A stretch of 64,000 nt of DNA. Source: UMGS1933 sp045593405 (GTDB taxonomy: Bacteria; Bacillota; Clostridia; TANB77; CAG-508). Both the position numbers and the translations under genes were made by a program. Position 1 is the stretch's first letter, and each line of letters begins with the position of its first letter. The stretch is from the NCBI GenBank assembly GCA_045593405.1, contig JAZNWN010000004.1, positions 1 to 64,000 on the forward strand, in the 5' to 3' direction. Positions 47,689 to 57,470 of the stretch are shown here, piece by piece. The notes beneath the pieces are model-generated. The model did no database searches. It was not told the origin of the DNA and saw only the letters and a list, made by a program, of their open reading frames with translations.

Positions 47689-47889
47689 AATAATTCACCT
47701 CCTTAAGAAAAATCATATAAAATTATAACATACTAAATAATAAAAATAAAGATTAAAGACATATAATATTATGATTATAATGAAGTAAAACTAATATTAT
47801 ATAAATTTTGACAAAAAATTAAAAATCTGTTTACTTTTTTAAAATTATTATATAAAATATATAAAGAAATATAACAAAGGAGAACCAAG

Positions 47890-49170
47890 ATGAAAATTTT
47901 AATGTTGACATGGGAATATCCACCTAGAATAGTAGGAGGAATTGCTAGAGTAGTGCATGATTTATCAAAAAGATTAATAAAAGATGGACACGATGTATAT
48001 GTGGTTACATACAAAGAAGGAAATGTACCATATTATGAAAATGATAAAGGAGTTCATGTGTTTAGAGTAGATAATTACATGATAAACCCAAACAATTTCA
48101 TAGATTGGACAATGCAACTTAATTTTAATATGATTTCAAAAGCTACAGAAATAATAAATAAAGAAGGAAAATTCGATGTAATACATGCACATGATTGGCT
48201 TGTAGCATATGCGGCAAAAACATTAAAAGATTCTTTTGGAATACCATTAGTTTCAACAATACATGCTACAGAAGCAGGAAGAAATAGCGGAATACATAAC
48301 TCAGACCAAAAATATGTAAATGATACAGAATGGATGTTAACATATGAATCATCAGAAGTAATAGTAAATAGTAAATTCATGAAAAATGATTTACAAAGAT
48401 TATTTGGACTTCCATTTGAAAAAATAAATGTAGTACCAAACGGAATTAATACAACAGTATATAATGGACTAGAAAGAGATTATGATTTTAGAAGAAAATA
48501 TGCCATGGATAATGAAAAAATAATATTATTTATGGGAAGACTAGTATATGAAAAAGGAGTTCAACATTTAATTTCTGCAATGCCTAAAATATTAGAAGGA
48601 TATCATGATGCAAAACTTATAATTGCAGGAAAAGGTGGAATGACAGAAGAGTTAAAAGCACAAGTGGAAGCAATGGGATTAGGAGATAAAGTATATTTTA
48701 CAGGATACCTAAATGCAAAACAAGTTTCAAAAATGTATAAATGTGCAGATATATCTGTTTTTCCAAGTACATATGAACCATTTGGAATAGTGGCTTTAGA
48801 GGCAATGCTTGCAGGAATTCCAACTGTTGTTTCAGATGTAGGAGGATTAAATGAAATTATAGAACATAAAATAGATGGAATGAAAAGTTATGCTGGAAAT
48901 CCAAACTCACTTGCAGATTCAATTCTAGAATTATTGTTAAATCCAGAACTTTGTAGTAAAGTAACAAAAAAAGCAAAACAAAAAGTAAAAAATGAATATA
49001 ACTGGGCAAAAATAGCTCAAGACACATATTTCACATATGAAAAAGCAATATGTAAAACAATGGCAGAAAAACAAAAGGAACAACTAATTCAAGAAAAAGC
49101 CAAAAAAGCAAAAAAAGATAGTGAAATATCAAATTTATTAACATTTAAAAAACGTCAAGTATTTGCATAA
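47890..49170 (+). CDS. GT4-family glycosyltransferase (glycogen-synthase-like)
   Basis: This 426-residue GT-B enzyme has the N-terminal MLTWEYPPRIVGGIARVVHD with the glycine-rich acceptor loop, VIHAHDWLVAYAA, and in the C-terminal domain GRLVYEKGVQHLISAM and the E-x7-E motif PSTYEPFGIVALEAMLAG. Similar proteins act as bacterial starch/glycogen or cell-wall glucosyltransferases. The activity is not certain, but glgP lies 11 kb away and both could act on alpha-glucan. A weak promoter TTTACT/TAAAAT at 47830-47858 is possible. Confidence 0.85.
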   Translation: MKILMLTWEYPPRIVGGIARVVHDLSKRLIKDGHDVYVVTYKEGNVPYYENDKGVHVFRVDNYMINPNNFIDWTMQLNFNMISKATEIINKEGKFDVIHAHDWLVAYAAKTLKDSFGIPLVSTIHATEAGRNSGIHNSDQKYVNDTEWMLTYESSEVIVNSKFMKNDLQRLFGLPFEKINVVPNGINTTVYNGLERDYDFRRKYAMDNEKIILFMGRLVYEKGVQHLISAMPKILEGYHDAKLIIAGKGGMTEELKAQVEAMGLGDKVYFTGYLNAKQVSKMYKCADISVFPSTYEPFGIVALEAMLAGIPTVVSDVGGLNEIIEHKIDGMKSYAGNPNSLADSILELLLNPELCSKVTKKAKQKVKNEYNWAKIAQDTYFTYEKAICKTMAEKQKEQLIQEKAKKAKKDSEISNLLTFKKRQVFA

Positions 49171-49190
49171 AGAAATTGGATTAGAAAAAT

Positions 49191-49243
49191 GTAGGGGCAG
49201 GGTTCCACCCCTGCCTAGGGCGGACGTGGAAGTCCGCCCCTAC
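49191..49243. repeat. GTAGGGGC palindromic intergenic repeat, copy 4
   Basis: GTAGGGGCAGGG...CCCTGCC then GGGCGGAC...GTCCGCCCCTAC. It is nearly identical to 40541-40594. Confidence 0.85.
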
Positions 49244-49279
49244 AAATATTAAGTAGAAATATTTTAGGAGGACAAGTAC

Positions 49280-49612
49280 ATGTACGTATATGACCAAGCA
49301 AATAATCTTGCAAAATCAATAAAAGAAAGTAAAGAATATTTGGAATATAAAAAGGCTAAAGAAGACTTAAATAGTAATCCAGAAATGAAAAACAAAATAG
49401 AAGAGTTTGAAAAAATAAGATATGAAGTACAAGTAATGGCATTTCAAGGAGAAAAACAAGATGAGGAAAAACAAAAAAAACTGCAACAAATGTATCAAAT
49501 ATTAATGCAAGATTCAAAAATAAAAGAATTTTTCGATATAGAAGTTAGATTTAATATAATGTTAGCAGATGTAAATAAAATCATAAGTGAATCTGTAAAA
49601 GATTTATTATAA
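49280..49612 (+). CDS. YlbF/YmcA family protein
   Basis: This 110-residue helical protein has the YlbF-family pattern: ANNLAKSIKESKEYLEYKKA, NPEMKNKIEEFEKI, and DIEVRFNIMLADVNKIISE. In Bacillus, YlbF/YmcA/YaaT form a complex that influences RNase Y, sporulation and competence. Only one member is seen here. ATG follows AGGAGG. Confidence 0.87.
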   Translation: MYVYDQANNLAKSIKESKEYLEYKKAKEDLNSNPEMKNKIEEFEKIRYEVQVMAFQGEKQDEEKQKKLQQMYQILMQDSKIKEFFDIEVRFNIMLADVNKIISESVKDLL

Positions 49613-49634
49613 ATAAAACAAAGGAGAAAATTAT

Positions 49635-50249
49635 ATGGAAAATGCAACAAAAGCATTATTAATAGCAGCTTCAATTTTAATTGTAATTGTTTTAATTGCG
49701 GTAGGAGTATTATTAATAAAAAATGTATCTGGCACAAGTGATGATGCTCAAAAGGTGGGAAATTCAATATCTATATCAACAGGGCATGCTACAAGTGATG
49801 CACTAGGAAGTATTAAAGGAACAATAATATCTAAGAAAAAATTTAATAGTTTTGTGGATGATATTGTTAACGGAAAATATTCAACTACACAACAAATATT
49901 TGATATGATTAAAAATGAACAGAATGTAAAGTTAAGTAATCAAATTGAATTAATAGGATATTATTGCACAGCTATTGGAAGAACTATGAATGCAGATGTA
50001 TTTAATGGTACTGATAGCGAAGTTATTGGAAGAACGCCTGATTTGTTAGAAGATGGTAGAATAGGTGTAGTGGATGATCCAGCAAGTACAAGTTCAGTTA
50101 AAAATCATTTAAAACAAGTATATATAGATTTAAAAGGAGCAGATGCTAATTTAAATCTTGTAAAGATAGCTTATAGATTATATTTAGGATATGATGAATG
50201 GGGATATGTAAATAAAGCAGTTTACTTTGGCTATTTAGAAAATAAATAA
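49635..50249 (+). CDS. Secreted pilin-like protein, tandem copy 1
   Basis: This 204-residue protein starts MENATKALLIAASILIVIVL, a very short N-terminus before a membrane helix, resembling class III/Flp-like or archaellin-type pilins. The extracellular part is beta-rich with one cysteine (YYCTA). A gene 18 bp downstream encodes a close paralogue; the first 70 residues are nearly the same. Function unknown; a filament subunit is one option. SD AAAGGAG. Confidence 0.6.
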   Translation: MENATKALLIAASILIVIVLIAVGVLLIKNVSGTSDDAQKVGNSISISTGHATSDALGSIKGTIISKKKFNSFVDDIVNGKYSTTQQIFDMIKNEQNVKLSNQIELIGYYCTAIGRTMNADVFNGTDSEVIGRTPDLLEDGRIGVVDDPASTSSVKNHLKQVYIDLKGADANLNLVKIAYRLYLGYDEWGYVNKAVYFGYLENK

Positions 50250-50267
50250 GACAAAGGAGAAGATAAT

Positions 50268-50870
50268 ATGGAAAATGCAACAAAAGCATTATTAATAGCA
50301 GCTTCAATTTTAATTGTAATAGTTTTAATTGCAGTAGGAGTATTATTAATAAAAAATACATCTAGTACAAATGAAGATGCTAAAAAAGTAGGAAATTCAA
50401 TATCTATAGCATCAGGAAATGCAGCAAGTGATGCACTAGGAAGCATTAAAGGCACAATAATATCTAAGAAAAAATTTAATAGTTTTTTTACTGATATGCA
50501 AAATAAAGGTATAAGACAAGTATTAAACAATGAACAAGATGTAGAGTTATGTAATCAAATTGAAGTAATAGGATATTATTGCAAAACTATGGGAAAAACT
50601 ATAATTGAAGATACGTTAAATGGTAGTAGTGATAGTGAAGCTATTAATAAACTGGCAGATTTATATAAAACTGGAAGGATAGGTTTAGTACCATATCCAA
50701 CAGTTATAGGTTCACTTGAACAAATGACAAACACAGTTGTAAATAAAGCCAAGATAGAGAGTAATTCTAATTTTATAAGGTATAGAATATACACTAGATT
50801 TTATTTTGAATATGATGAATGGGGATATGTAAATAAGGCAGTTTATGTTGTTTATATGGAGAGGTTTTAA
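50268..50870 (+). CDS. Secreted pilin-like protein, tandem copy 2
   Basis: This 200-residue paralogue of the preceding protein has an identical leader (MENATKALLIAASILIVIVL) and a shared SISIASGNAASDALGSIKGT region, then diverges. Both end with a YDEWGYVNKAVYFGY / YDEWGYVNKAVYVVY motif. The conserved ends and variable middle suggest tandem duplication with divergence of the exposed part. Terminator follows. Confidence 0.6.
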   Translation: MENATKALLIAASILIVIVLIAVGVLLIKNTSSTNEDAKKVGNSISIASGNAASDALGSIKGTIISKKKFNSFFTDMQNKGIRQVLNNEQDVELCNQIEVIGYYCKTMGKTIIEDTLNGSSDSEAINKLADLYKTGRIGLVPYPTVIGSLEQMTNTVVNKAKIESNSNFIRYRIYTRFYFEYDEWGYVNKAVYVVYMERF

Positions 50871-50912
50871 AGAAACCAAAGTAGCTATAAATACTACTTT
50901 GGTTTCTTTCTT
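50869..50912 (+). terminator. Terminator after the pilin-like pair
   Basis: AAAGAAACCAAAGTAG / CTACTTTGGTTTCTTT is a perfect 16-bp stem with a nine-base loop, followed by CTTTT. Confidence 0.88.
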
Positions 50913-50985
50913 TTAAAAATAATTTTATATAAATATTTTCATATATAATAAAAAATGATATAATAACTTTCATAGGGAGAAAAAG

Positions 50986-53206
50986 ATGGTAGCAGAAGTT
51001 ATAATAAATACTGTGGCAAAAGAATTAAATAGAAGTTTTGATTATATAATTCCCAAGAATTTAATTTCAGAAATTAAAATTGGGAGCAGAGTTTTTGCGC
51101 CATTTGGAAGACAAAAAATAGAAGAAGGTTTTGTAATAAATATAAAAGCAACCTCAGAATTTGCAAATAAAGAAATAATAAAAATAGAGGACAATTTATT
51201 AAACGAAGAAAATATAGTTTTAGCAAAACTTATGGCCAGAAGATATTTTTGTAATATATCTGATTGTATAAAATTAATGTTACCACCAGGAGCTGGAAGT
51301 AAAAATTTTGAAGGAAGAGTAAAAGATAAAACAGCTAATTTTGTTTATTTTAAAAAAGATATTAATGAAATAGAATTCTTAATAGAAAACGAAAAAATAA
51401 AAAGTGAAAAACAAAAAAGGGTTTTGAACTTCTTAAGCGAAAATGAAGGAATACATATTGCAGATTTAGAGATAATTACAGACACAAGTCGTGCAATAAT
51501 AAAAACTTTAGAAAAAAATGGTTATTTAGAAATAGTCGAGCAAAAGGTGGAAAGAAATCCATTTGCTAATAGAAAAATAAAAAGAGATAAGAAATTAAAT
51601 TTAAATACTGAGCAACAAGAAGCTTTTGATAAAATTAAAGATAGTAAATTTAAAGAGTTTTTAATATATGGTGTAACTGGCTCACGGAAAAACCGAAATT
51701 TATTTACAATTAATAGAACATATATTAAATAAGCAAAAAACAGCAATTGTATTGGTTCCAGAAATATCTTTAACACCACAAATGGTAGATAGATTTTTAG
51801 CAAGATTTGGGGAAGTAATTGCAGTTTTACATAGTAAATTATCAATTGGAGAAAGATATGATGAATGGCAGAAAATAAAATCACGGAAAAGCAAAGATAG
51901 TAATTGGTGCAAGGTCTGCGATTTTTGCGCCAATAGAAAACTTAGGAATAATTATAATAGATGAAGAGCATGACTCATCATACCAATCAGATATGCCACC
52001 TAAATTTAATGCAAAAGACATTGCAAAATATATGGCAAAGCAAAAAGACATACCAGTAGTTCTAGGAAGTGCCACACCAGATATAAATACTTTTTACAAA
52101 GCAAATGATAAAAAAATAGAGTTAATAAAATTGACTAAAAGAGCAAATACTTCGAATTTGCCAAAAATAGAAGTAGTAGATTTAAGAAAAGAACTTGCAA
52201 ATGGGAATAGGTCGATTTTAAGTACAAGCTTGCATGATGCTATAGAGCAAAACTTAAAAGAAAGAAGACAAACAATCTTATTTTTAAATAGAAGAGGATT
52301 TTCAACTTTTGTTATGTGTAGAGATTGTGGATACACAGCAAAATGTAAGAGATGTAATATAAGTTTAACATATCATAACAAAGAAAATAAATTAAAATGT
52401 CATTATTGTGGATATGAAATTGACAATATAAAAATATGTCCTTCTTGTGGAAGTAAAAAAGTAAAATATTTTGGTACAGGAACTCAAAAACTAGAAGATG
52501 TTATAAACAAAGAATTCCCAAATGCAACAACGATAAGAATGGATATAGATACAGTAAGTAAAAAGAATTCGCATGAGGAAATACTAAACAAATTTAAAAA
52601 TGAAAATATAGATATTTTAATTGGAACACAAATGGTAACTAAGGGACATCATTTTCCAAATGTAACATTAGTTGGAGTAATTACAGCAGATGGAAGTTTA
52701 AATAATGGAGATTATAGAGCAAATGAGAGAACTTTTGATTTGTTAGTACAAGTAGCACGGAAGAGCAGGAAGAGGAAATTTACCAGGAAAAGTAATAATA
52801 CAAACTTATTCTCCAGAAAATTTCTGTATAGAATGTAGTAAAAAACAAAACTATGATGAGTTTTATGAAACAGAAATACTACTTAGAAAACAATTGAAAT
52901 ATCCACCATTTTGCGATATAATAATGTTTGCAATAAATTCATCAGATAAAGAAGAAGTTCGGAAGAGCTTCAGAAAAATTATATAAAATACTAGAGAAAT
53001 ATAATAATGGAGCTATGAATATTTTTAAGCCAGTACCAGCTCCAATAGACAAAATAAAAAATAGATATAGATGGAGAATAATAGTAAAATGCAATTTAAA
53101 TAATAATGTAATAGATATTATCAATAAATCACTAGAAGAATATTATAAATGTAAGTTTAAGAAAACAAAAATTTCAATTAATACTAATCCAAATAATATG
53201 AGTTAA
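50986..53206 (+). CDS. priA: Primosomal helicase PriA, needs four +1 shifts at CGG
   Basis: The gene reads as join(50986..51684, 51686..51883, 51885..52757, 52759..52959, 52961..53206), 738 residues. Shift 1 restores Walker A GVTGSGKTEIYLQL; shift 2 gives KIKSGKAKIVIGARSAIFAP; the frame then has the DEEH box (IIDEEHDSSY) and zinc cysteines; shift 3 restores motif VI QVAGRAGRGNLPGKVIIQTY; shift 4 gives EEVGRASEKLYKILEKY and the C-terminal domain to the normal end. PriA restarts replication at stalled forks. Frame 0 ends at 248 residues. Four shifts in one essential-type gene imply very efficient shifting. Confidence 0.94.
51685..51688 (+). other. +1 frameshift site CGGA, first in priA
   Basis: The context is TCA-C-GGA-AAA, after codon 233. 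It restores the Walker A glycine of GSGKT. Confidence 0.94.
51884..51887 (+). other. +1 frameshift site CGGA, second in priA
   Basis: The context is TCA-C-GGA-AAA, 66 codons after the first site. It has the same seven-base core as the first site. Confidence 0.93.
52758..52761 (+). other. +1 frameshift site CGGA, third in priA
   Basis: The context is GCA-C-GGA-AGA. It restores the first glycine of the AGRAGRG motif VI. Confidence 0.94.
52960..52963 (+). other. +1 frameshift site CGGA, fourth in priA
   Basis: The context is GTT-C-GGA-AGA, 67 codons after the third site, 81 codons before the end. Confidence 0.92.
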
Positions 53207-53235
53207 TGTTGTAATTTGAAATATAAAAATAAAAT

Positions 53236-53309
53236 GTAGGGATGGGGCTCCACCCCCGCCCGTTTCATAAATCGTGTATTTGCGGGCAGGGGTGGAACCC
53301 TGCCCCTAC
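53236..53309. repeat. GTAGGGGC palindromic intergenic repeat, copy 5
   Basis: GTAGGGATGGGGCTCCACCC begins it, then a spacer with CGTGTATTTGCGGGC, and GGGTGGAACCCTGCCCCTAC ends it. It lies between priA and def. Confidence 0.82.
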
Positions 53310-53336
53310 AATAGAATAATAAAAGGGGGCATAAAA

Positions 53337-53819
53337 ATGGCAATAAGAATGATAAGGCAAGAAGGAGACGAAATATTAAAGAAAAAATCAAGAGTAGTTG
53401 AAGTAATAGATGATAAGATAAAAGAACTAATTAAAGATATGATAGAAACAATGCATAAATATGATGGAGTGGGCTTGGCAGCAGTACAAGTTGGGGTTTT
53501 AAAAAGAGTAGTAGTAATAGATACTTATGAAGAAGGTTCACCTGTATATGTTTTAATAAATCCAGAAATAATAAAAACAAAAGGCTTAAGAGAAATAGAA
53601 GAAGGGTGTTTAAGTTTTCCAAATAAATTTGCAAAAGTAGAAAGACCAGAAGAAGTTACAGTAAAAGCTTTAGATGAAAATGGAAAAGAAATTGAAATAA
53701 AAGCAACAGGATTACTAGCACAGGCAATATGCCATGAAGTAGATCATCTAAATGGAGAAGTTTTTATAGATAAAATAATACCAGGAACATTAGAAGTAGT
53801 AAATCCAGATAAAAAATAA
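53337..53819 (+). CDS. def: Peptide deformylase
   Basis: This 160-residue enzyme has motif 1 GVGLAAVQVG, motif 2 EEGCLSFP and motif 3 CHEVDHLNG (the usual HEXXH-type zinc site, with V). It removes the formyl group from new N-terminal Met, with fmt next in the operon. ATG follows AAAGGGGG. An upstream in-frame start would lie in the repeat. priA-def-fmt is a classic order. Confidence 0.96.
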   Translation: MAIRMIRQEGDEILKKKSRVVEVIDDKIKELIKDMIETMHKYDGVGLAAVQVGVLKRVVVIDTYEEGSPVYVLINPEIIKTKGLREIEEGCLSFPNKFAKVERPEEVTVKALDENGKEIEIKATGLLAQAICHEVDHLNGEVFIDKIIPGTLEVVNPDKK

Positions 53820-53843
53820 TAATTGTTAGAAATAATTATTATA

Positions 53844-53870
53844 AGGAACGACGCCCTCGTCGTTCCCTAC
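53844..53870. repeat. Short GC-rich hairpin repeat
   Basis: GGAACGACGCCCTCGTCGTTCC is a hairpin, followed by CTAC. It resembles the right half of the GTAGGGGC repeats. Confidence 0.6.
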
Positions 53871-53913
53871 ATGTTTGCAATATTATCTTCAAAAAACAGA
53901 AAGGAGAAAATTT

Positions 53914-54897
53914 ATGAACATTTTATTCATGGGCACACCAGATTTTGCACAAAAATCGTTAGAAAAAATATATGATGCTGGACATAACATAATAGCAGTA
54001 GTAACAAATCCGGATAGACCAAAAGGGAGAGGAATGAAGCAAGTAGCATCTCCAGTGAAAGAATATGCATTATCAAAAAACATACCAATATATCAACCAG
54101 AAAAAGTAAAAAATAATATAGAGATAATAAAAAAAATAAAAGAATTAAATCCAGAAATTATTTGTGTAGTAGCATATGGGAAAATACTTCCAAAAGAGAT
54201 ATTAGAAATACCGAAATATGGATGCATAAATGTACATGGATCACTTTTACCTAAATATAGAGGAGCAGCTCCAATACAATGGGCAGTGTTAAATGGAGAT
54301 AAAACAACAGGAATAACAACAATGTATATGGATGAGGGAATGGACACAGGAGATATGATACTAAAAGAAGAAGTTGAAATAGGAGAAAACGAAACAACAG
54401 GAGAACTTTGGAAAAGATTAGCAGAAATTGGAGGGACCCTTTTAGTAGAAACATTAGAACAAATAAAGCAAGGCACAGTACTAAGACAAAAACAGGGAGA
54501 AGATTTTACTATTGCCCCAATGTTAAATAAAGAAATGGCAAAAATAGATTGGGATGAAAAAACAGCTACAGAAATAAAAAATTTGGTAAGAGGATTAAAC
54601 CCAATAATGGGAGCATATTCTATTTTAAGTGAAAAGAAATTAAAAATTTGGAAAGTACAAACAGTAACAAACGAAAACTTTATATCTAAATACGAAGAAT
54701 TCAAAGAATATGAACAAAAATTTAAAAATATAGCACCAGGAACAATTATATATATAGATAAAAAAGATGGAATATATGTAAAATCAAAAGATGCAATTGT
54801 TTTGTTATTAGAAGTACAAGCAGAAAATTCAAAAAAAATGAATGTACAAGACTTTTTAAGAGGAAACAAAATAGAAGTTGGGGAAATGCTTCTATAA
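53914..54897 (+). CDS. fmt: Methionyl-tRNA formyltransferase
   Basis: This 327-residue enzyme has the N-terminal ILFMGTPDFAQKSLEKI, the formyl-folate site HGSLLPKYRGAAPIQWAVL, and MDEGMDTGDMIL. It formylates initiator Met-tRNA. ATG at 53914 follows AAAGGAG; the N-terminally extended frame has no SD. Confidence 0.96.
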   Translation: MNILFMGTPDFAQKSLEKIYDAGHNIIAVVTNPDRPKGRGMKQVASPVKEYALSKNIPIYQPEKVKNNIEIIKKIKELNPEIICVVAYGKILPKEILEIPKYGCINVHGSLLPKYRGAAPIQWAVLNGDKTTGITTMYMDEGMDTGDMILKEEVEIGENETTGELWKRLAEIGGTLLVETLEQIKQGTVLRQKQGEDFTIAPMLNKEMAKIDWDEKTATEIKNLVRGLNPIMGAYSILSEKKLKIWKVQTVTNENFISKYEEFKEYEQKFKNIAPGTIIYIDKKDGIYVKSKDAIVLLLEVQAENSKKMNVQDFLRGNKIEVGEMLL

Positions 54898-54978
54898 AAC
54901 AAAAAAATACCACAAAAATTATTGCAAAAAATAATATTATAACTTATAATAAAAAATATAAAAAAACAGGAGGAAAAA

Positions 54979-55923
54979 ATGAAAGAAACAAAAGAACAAA
55001 ACACAAATAAAGGTATAACATTAATAGCACTAGTAATAACAATAATAGTAATATTAATACTAGTAGCAGTATCAATAACAATGGCTGTAAATGGAGGATT
55101 ATTTGAATATGCCTCAAAAGCATCAAGAGAAACAAATTCTGCAATTGAAAATGAGCAAGAATTAGTAGATTTACAGGAAAATATGACAGTACAAGATTTA
55201 ATAAACAAATATACAGGAGTTAATAGAGAATATATAGGAAAAGAAGATCCAGAAAAAGACTTATATGTAGGATATTATGCAGACATTGATGGAAATGGGA
55301 CAGTAGATGGTATAATATATGCAGATTTGGCATTTGAAAAATCAGGACAATGGATGGATTCAAATGGAAGTTATACTATAAAAAGAGAACCAAATGTAAA
55401 AGACTATTATGTAAGTAAGGAAAGTTATACTACTAAAGCATTTGGAGAAAATCCTGTTTTAACAGCAGATGGGGATGGTAATAATAGATTTTATGTGATG
55501 GCATTATCAGATTTTGGGACATTAGCTTATTGGTATTATAATGCAAAAGGAAATATGAGTGATTATAATACAGCAACATCTGTAGCTTTTGGGACAGGAG
55601 AGGCAAATACTGCAAAAATGATAGGATATTGGAAGGATGAAAAACCATATGGAAAACAAAACACCAATGATATGTGGGGAAAAATTCAAGAGCAAGTAAA
55701 AAAAGGCTGGTTTGTACCATCTAGAGGAGAATGGGCTGCATTTGTAGCAGAATTAGGTATTGATTTGTCAAAGAATCTTGATGATTACGAGTTGAACACT
55801 AGTTATTTTTCTTCTTCACAAAACGATACCGAAAATGCTTGGAGTATAGACTTTGTGTTTGCTTCTATGTATAGTGGTAAGGTTGACACTCATGATAACA
55901 TTCGTTTAAGCACGACTTTCTGA
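54979..55923 (+). CDS. Type IV pilin-like protein with a DGR-type variable C-terminus
   Basis: This 314-residue protein has a prepilin leader NKG/ITLIALVITIIVILILVA, nearly the same helix as the pilin at 3015, including MAVNGGLF. The C-terminal domain has GWFVPSRGEWAAFVAELGID and SSSQNDTENAWSIDF ending NIRLSTTF, the pattern of Lcl/DUF1566-like domains often targeted by diversity-generating retroelements. From about codon 268 the codons switch to NNT/NNC (GCT, TCT, GTT, CAT, CGT) from the usual NNA. It would be exported to the pilus or surface as a variable binding module. No reverse transcriptase is seen here. Confidence 0.75.
   Translation: MKETKEQNTNKGITLIALVITIIVILILVAVSITMAVNGGLFEYASKASRETNSAIENEQELVDLQENMTVQDLINKYTGVNREYIGKEDPEKDLYVGYYADIDGNGTVDGIIYADLAFEKSGQWMDSNGSYTIKREPNVKDYYVSKESYTTKAFGENPVLTADGDGNNRFYVMALSDFGTLAYWYYNAKGNMSDYNTATSVAFGTGEANTAKMIGYWKDEKPYGKQNTNDMWGKIQEQVKKGWFVPSRGEWAAFVAELGIDLSKNLDDYELNTSYFSSSQNDTENAWSIDFVFASMYSGKVDTHDNIRLSTTF
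55772..55923 (+). other. Candidate DGR variable region 2
   Basis: The terminal 150 bases are rich in T- or C-ending codons and CGT arginine and end ACGACTTTCTGA. The following TTTTGTAAAAAGGCGATGAG could be part of an IMH-like end. It differs from the end of variable region 1. Confidence 0.55.
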
Positions 55924-55990
55924 TTTTGTAAAAAGGCGATGAGAATTATACAAATAAATGAAGTAAAAAAAACTACATTTTAAATTTAAT

Positions 55991-56031
55991 AAAAAGCAAT
56001 AGAAAAATGAAAAAATCTATTGCTTTTTTTA
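55991..56031 (+). terminator. Terminator upstream of glmM
   Basis: AAAAAGCAATAG / CTATTGCTTTTTTT is a perfect stem with an A-rich loop and T run. Confidence 0.85.
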
Positions 56032-56082
56032 TATAAAAACATATATAATGTATTCGTACGAAAATACGAGGAGGAATAGACA

Positions 56083-57447
56083 ATGAAGAAATATTTTGGA
56101 ACAGATGGGATTAGAAGAATTGCTAATACTGAGCTTACACCAGAATTAGTATATAAAGTTGCAAAAGCAGGTGCTTATGCATTATCAAAACACACAAACA
56201 AAACACCAACAATATTAATAGGTAGGGATACTAGGCTTTCTGGGTCTCTAATAGAGAGCGCTATGACAGCAGGATTTTTAAGCTATGGAGCAAATGTAAA
56301 ACAATTAGGTGTTATACCTACACCAGGTGTAGCATATCTAACAAAAAGATTAAAAGCAGATGCAAGTGTTGTTATTTCTGCATCACACAACACATACGAT
56401 TTTAACGGGGTAAAATATTTTAGTAATAAAGGAATGAAAATTCCAGATGAAATAGAAGAAGAAATAGAAGCAATTATAGATGGTGGAAAATTAGATGAAT
56501 TAACAGCTATTGCAGATAAAATAGGAGTCGCAGAAAATAGAGAAGACTTACTTGAAGAATATGTTTTTTTCTTTAGAAAAATATTTGAAGAAAATATGGA
56601 AAATTATAATAAAGAAAATTTTGTAGTAGGACTAGATGTTGCAAATGGAGCAACTTATAAAGTGGCAGAACAAGTTTTTAAAAAGTTAGATATTAATTAT
56701 GAAATTATTAGTAATGCTCCAAATGGAATTAATATTAATGAAAATTGTGGTTCAACACATTTAGAAAACCTTAAAAAATTGGTAAAAGAAAAACATTTGA
56801 GTTTAGGAATTGCTTATGATGGAGATGGAGATAGATGTTTAGCTGTTGATGAAAATGGAAACGAAATTGATGGAGATATAATTCTTGCAATATTTGCAAA
56901 TTACTTAAAAGAAAAAGGAAAACTAAAAAAAGATACAGTTGTTGCAACAGTAATGAGTAATCTTGGATTAAAAAAATTTGCTCAAAATAATGATTTGAAT
57001 TTTGAAGAAACAAAAGTTGGAGATAGATATGTTTTAGAGAAAATGTTAAATGAAGGTTATAATTTAGGAGGAGAACAATCTGGACATATAATATTATTAG
57101 ACTATAATCCAACAGGAGATGGAATATTAACATCATTAATGTTAATACAAATAATGCTAGAAAAACAAGCAAAATTATCTGAACTATGCAGAGTTATAAA
57201 TAAATATCCTCAAGTATTATTAAATGTAAGAGTTAATAACGAAAAAAAGAAAAACTGTGGAACAGATGAAGAAATACAAGAAGAAATAAAAAAATTACAA
57301 CAAGATTTTAAAGATAATGGAAGAGTACTTGTTAGAGAATCAGGAACAGAGCCTATCATAAGAGTAATGATTGAAGGAGAAAATCAAGAGGATATTCAAC
57401 AAAAAGCACAAAAACTTGCGGATTTAATTAAAAATAAATTAAATTAA
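56083..57447 (+). CDS. glmM: Phosphoglucosamine mutase GlmM
   Basis: This 454-residue enzyme has KYFGTDGIRRIAN, the phosphoserine loop VISASHNTYDFNGVKYF, the metal loop YDGDGDRCLAVDENG, the sugar loop GGEQSGHIIL and the phosphate site RESGTEPIIRVM. It converts glucosamine-6-P to glucosamine-1-P for cell-wall synthesis. ATG follows GAGGAGG. Confidence 0.96.
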   Translation: MKKYFGTDGIRRIANTELTPELVYKVAKAGAYALSKHTNKTPTILIGRDTRLSGSLIESAMTAGFLSYGANVKQLGVIPTPGVAYLTKRLKADASVVISASHNTYDFNGVKYFSNKGMKIPDEIEEEIEAIIDGGKLDELTAIADKIGVAENREDLLEEYVFFFRKIFEENMENYNKENFVVGLDVANGATYKVAEQVFKKLDINYEIISNAPNGININENCGSTHLENLKKLVKEKHLSLGIAYDGDGDRCLAVDENGNEIDGDIILAIFANYLKEKGKLKKDTVVATVMSNLGLKKFAQNNDLNFEETKVGDRYVLEKMLNEGYNLGGEQSGHIILLDYNPTGDGILTSLMLIQIMLEKQAKLSELCRVINKYPQVLLNVRVNNEKKKNCGTDEEIQEEIKKLQQDFKDNGRVLVRESGTEPIIRVMIEGENQEDIQQKAQKLADLIKNKLN

Positions 57448-57470
57448 AAACAAAAGAAGGAGGAAGAAAA

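Noticed and set aside
17548..55923. A complete diversity-generating retroelement in the window
   Set aside because: No reverse transcriptase motif or template repeat was found on either strand; only the possible target regions are here.
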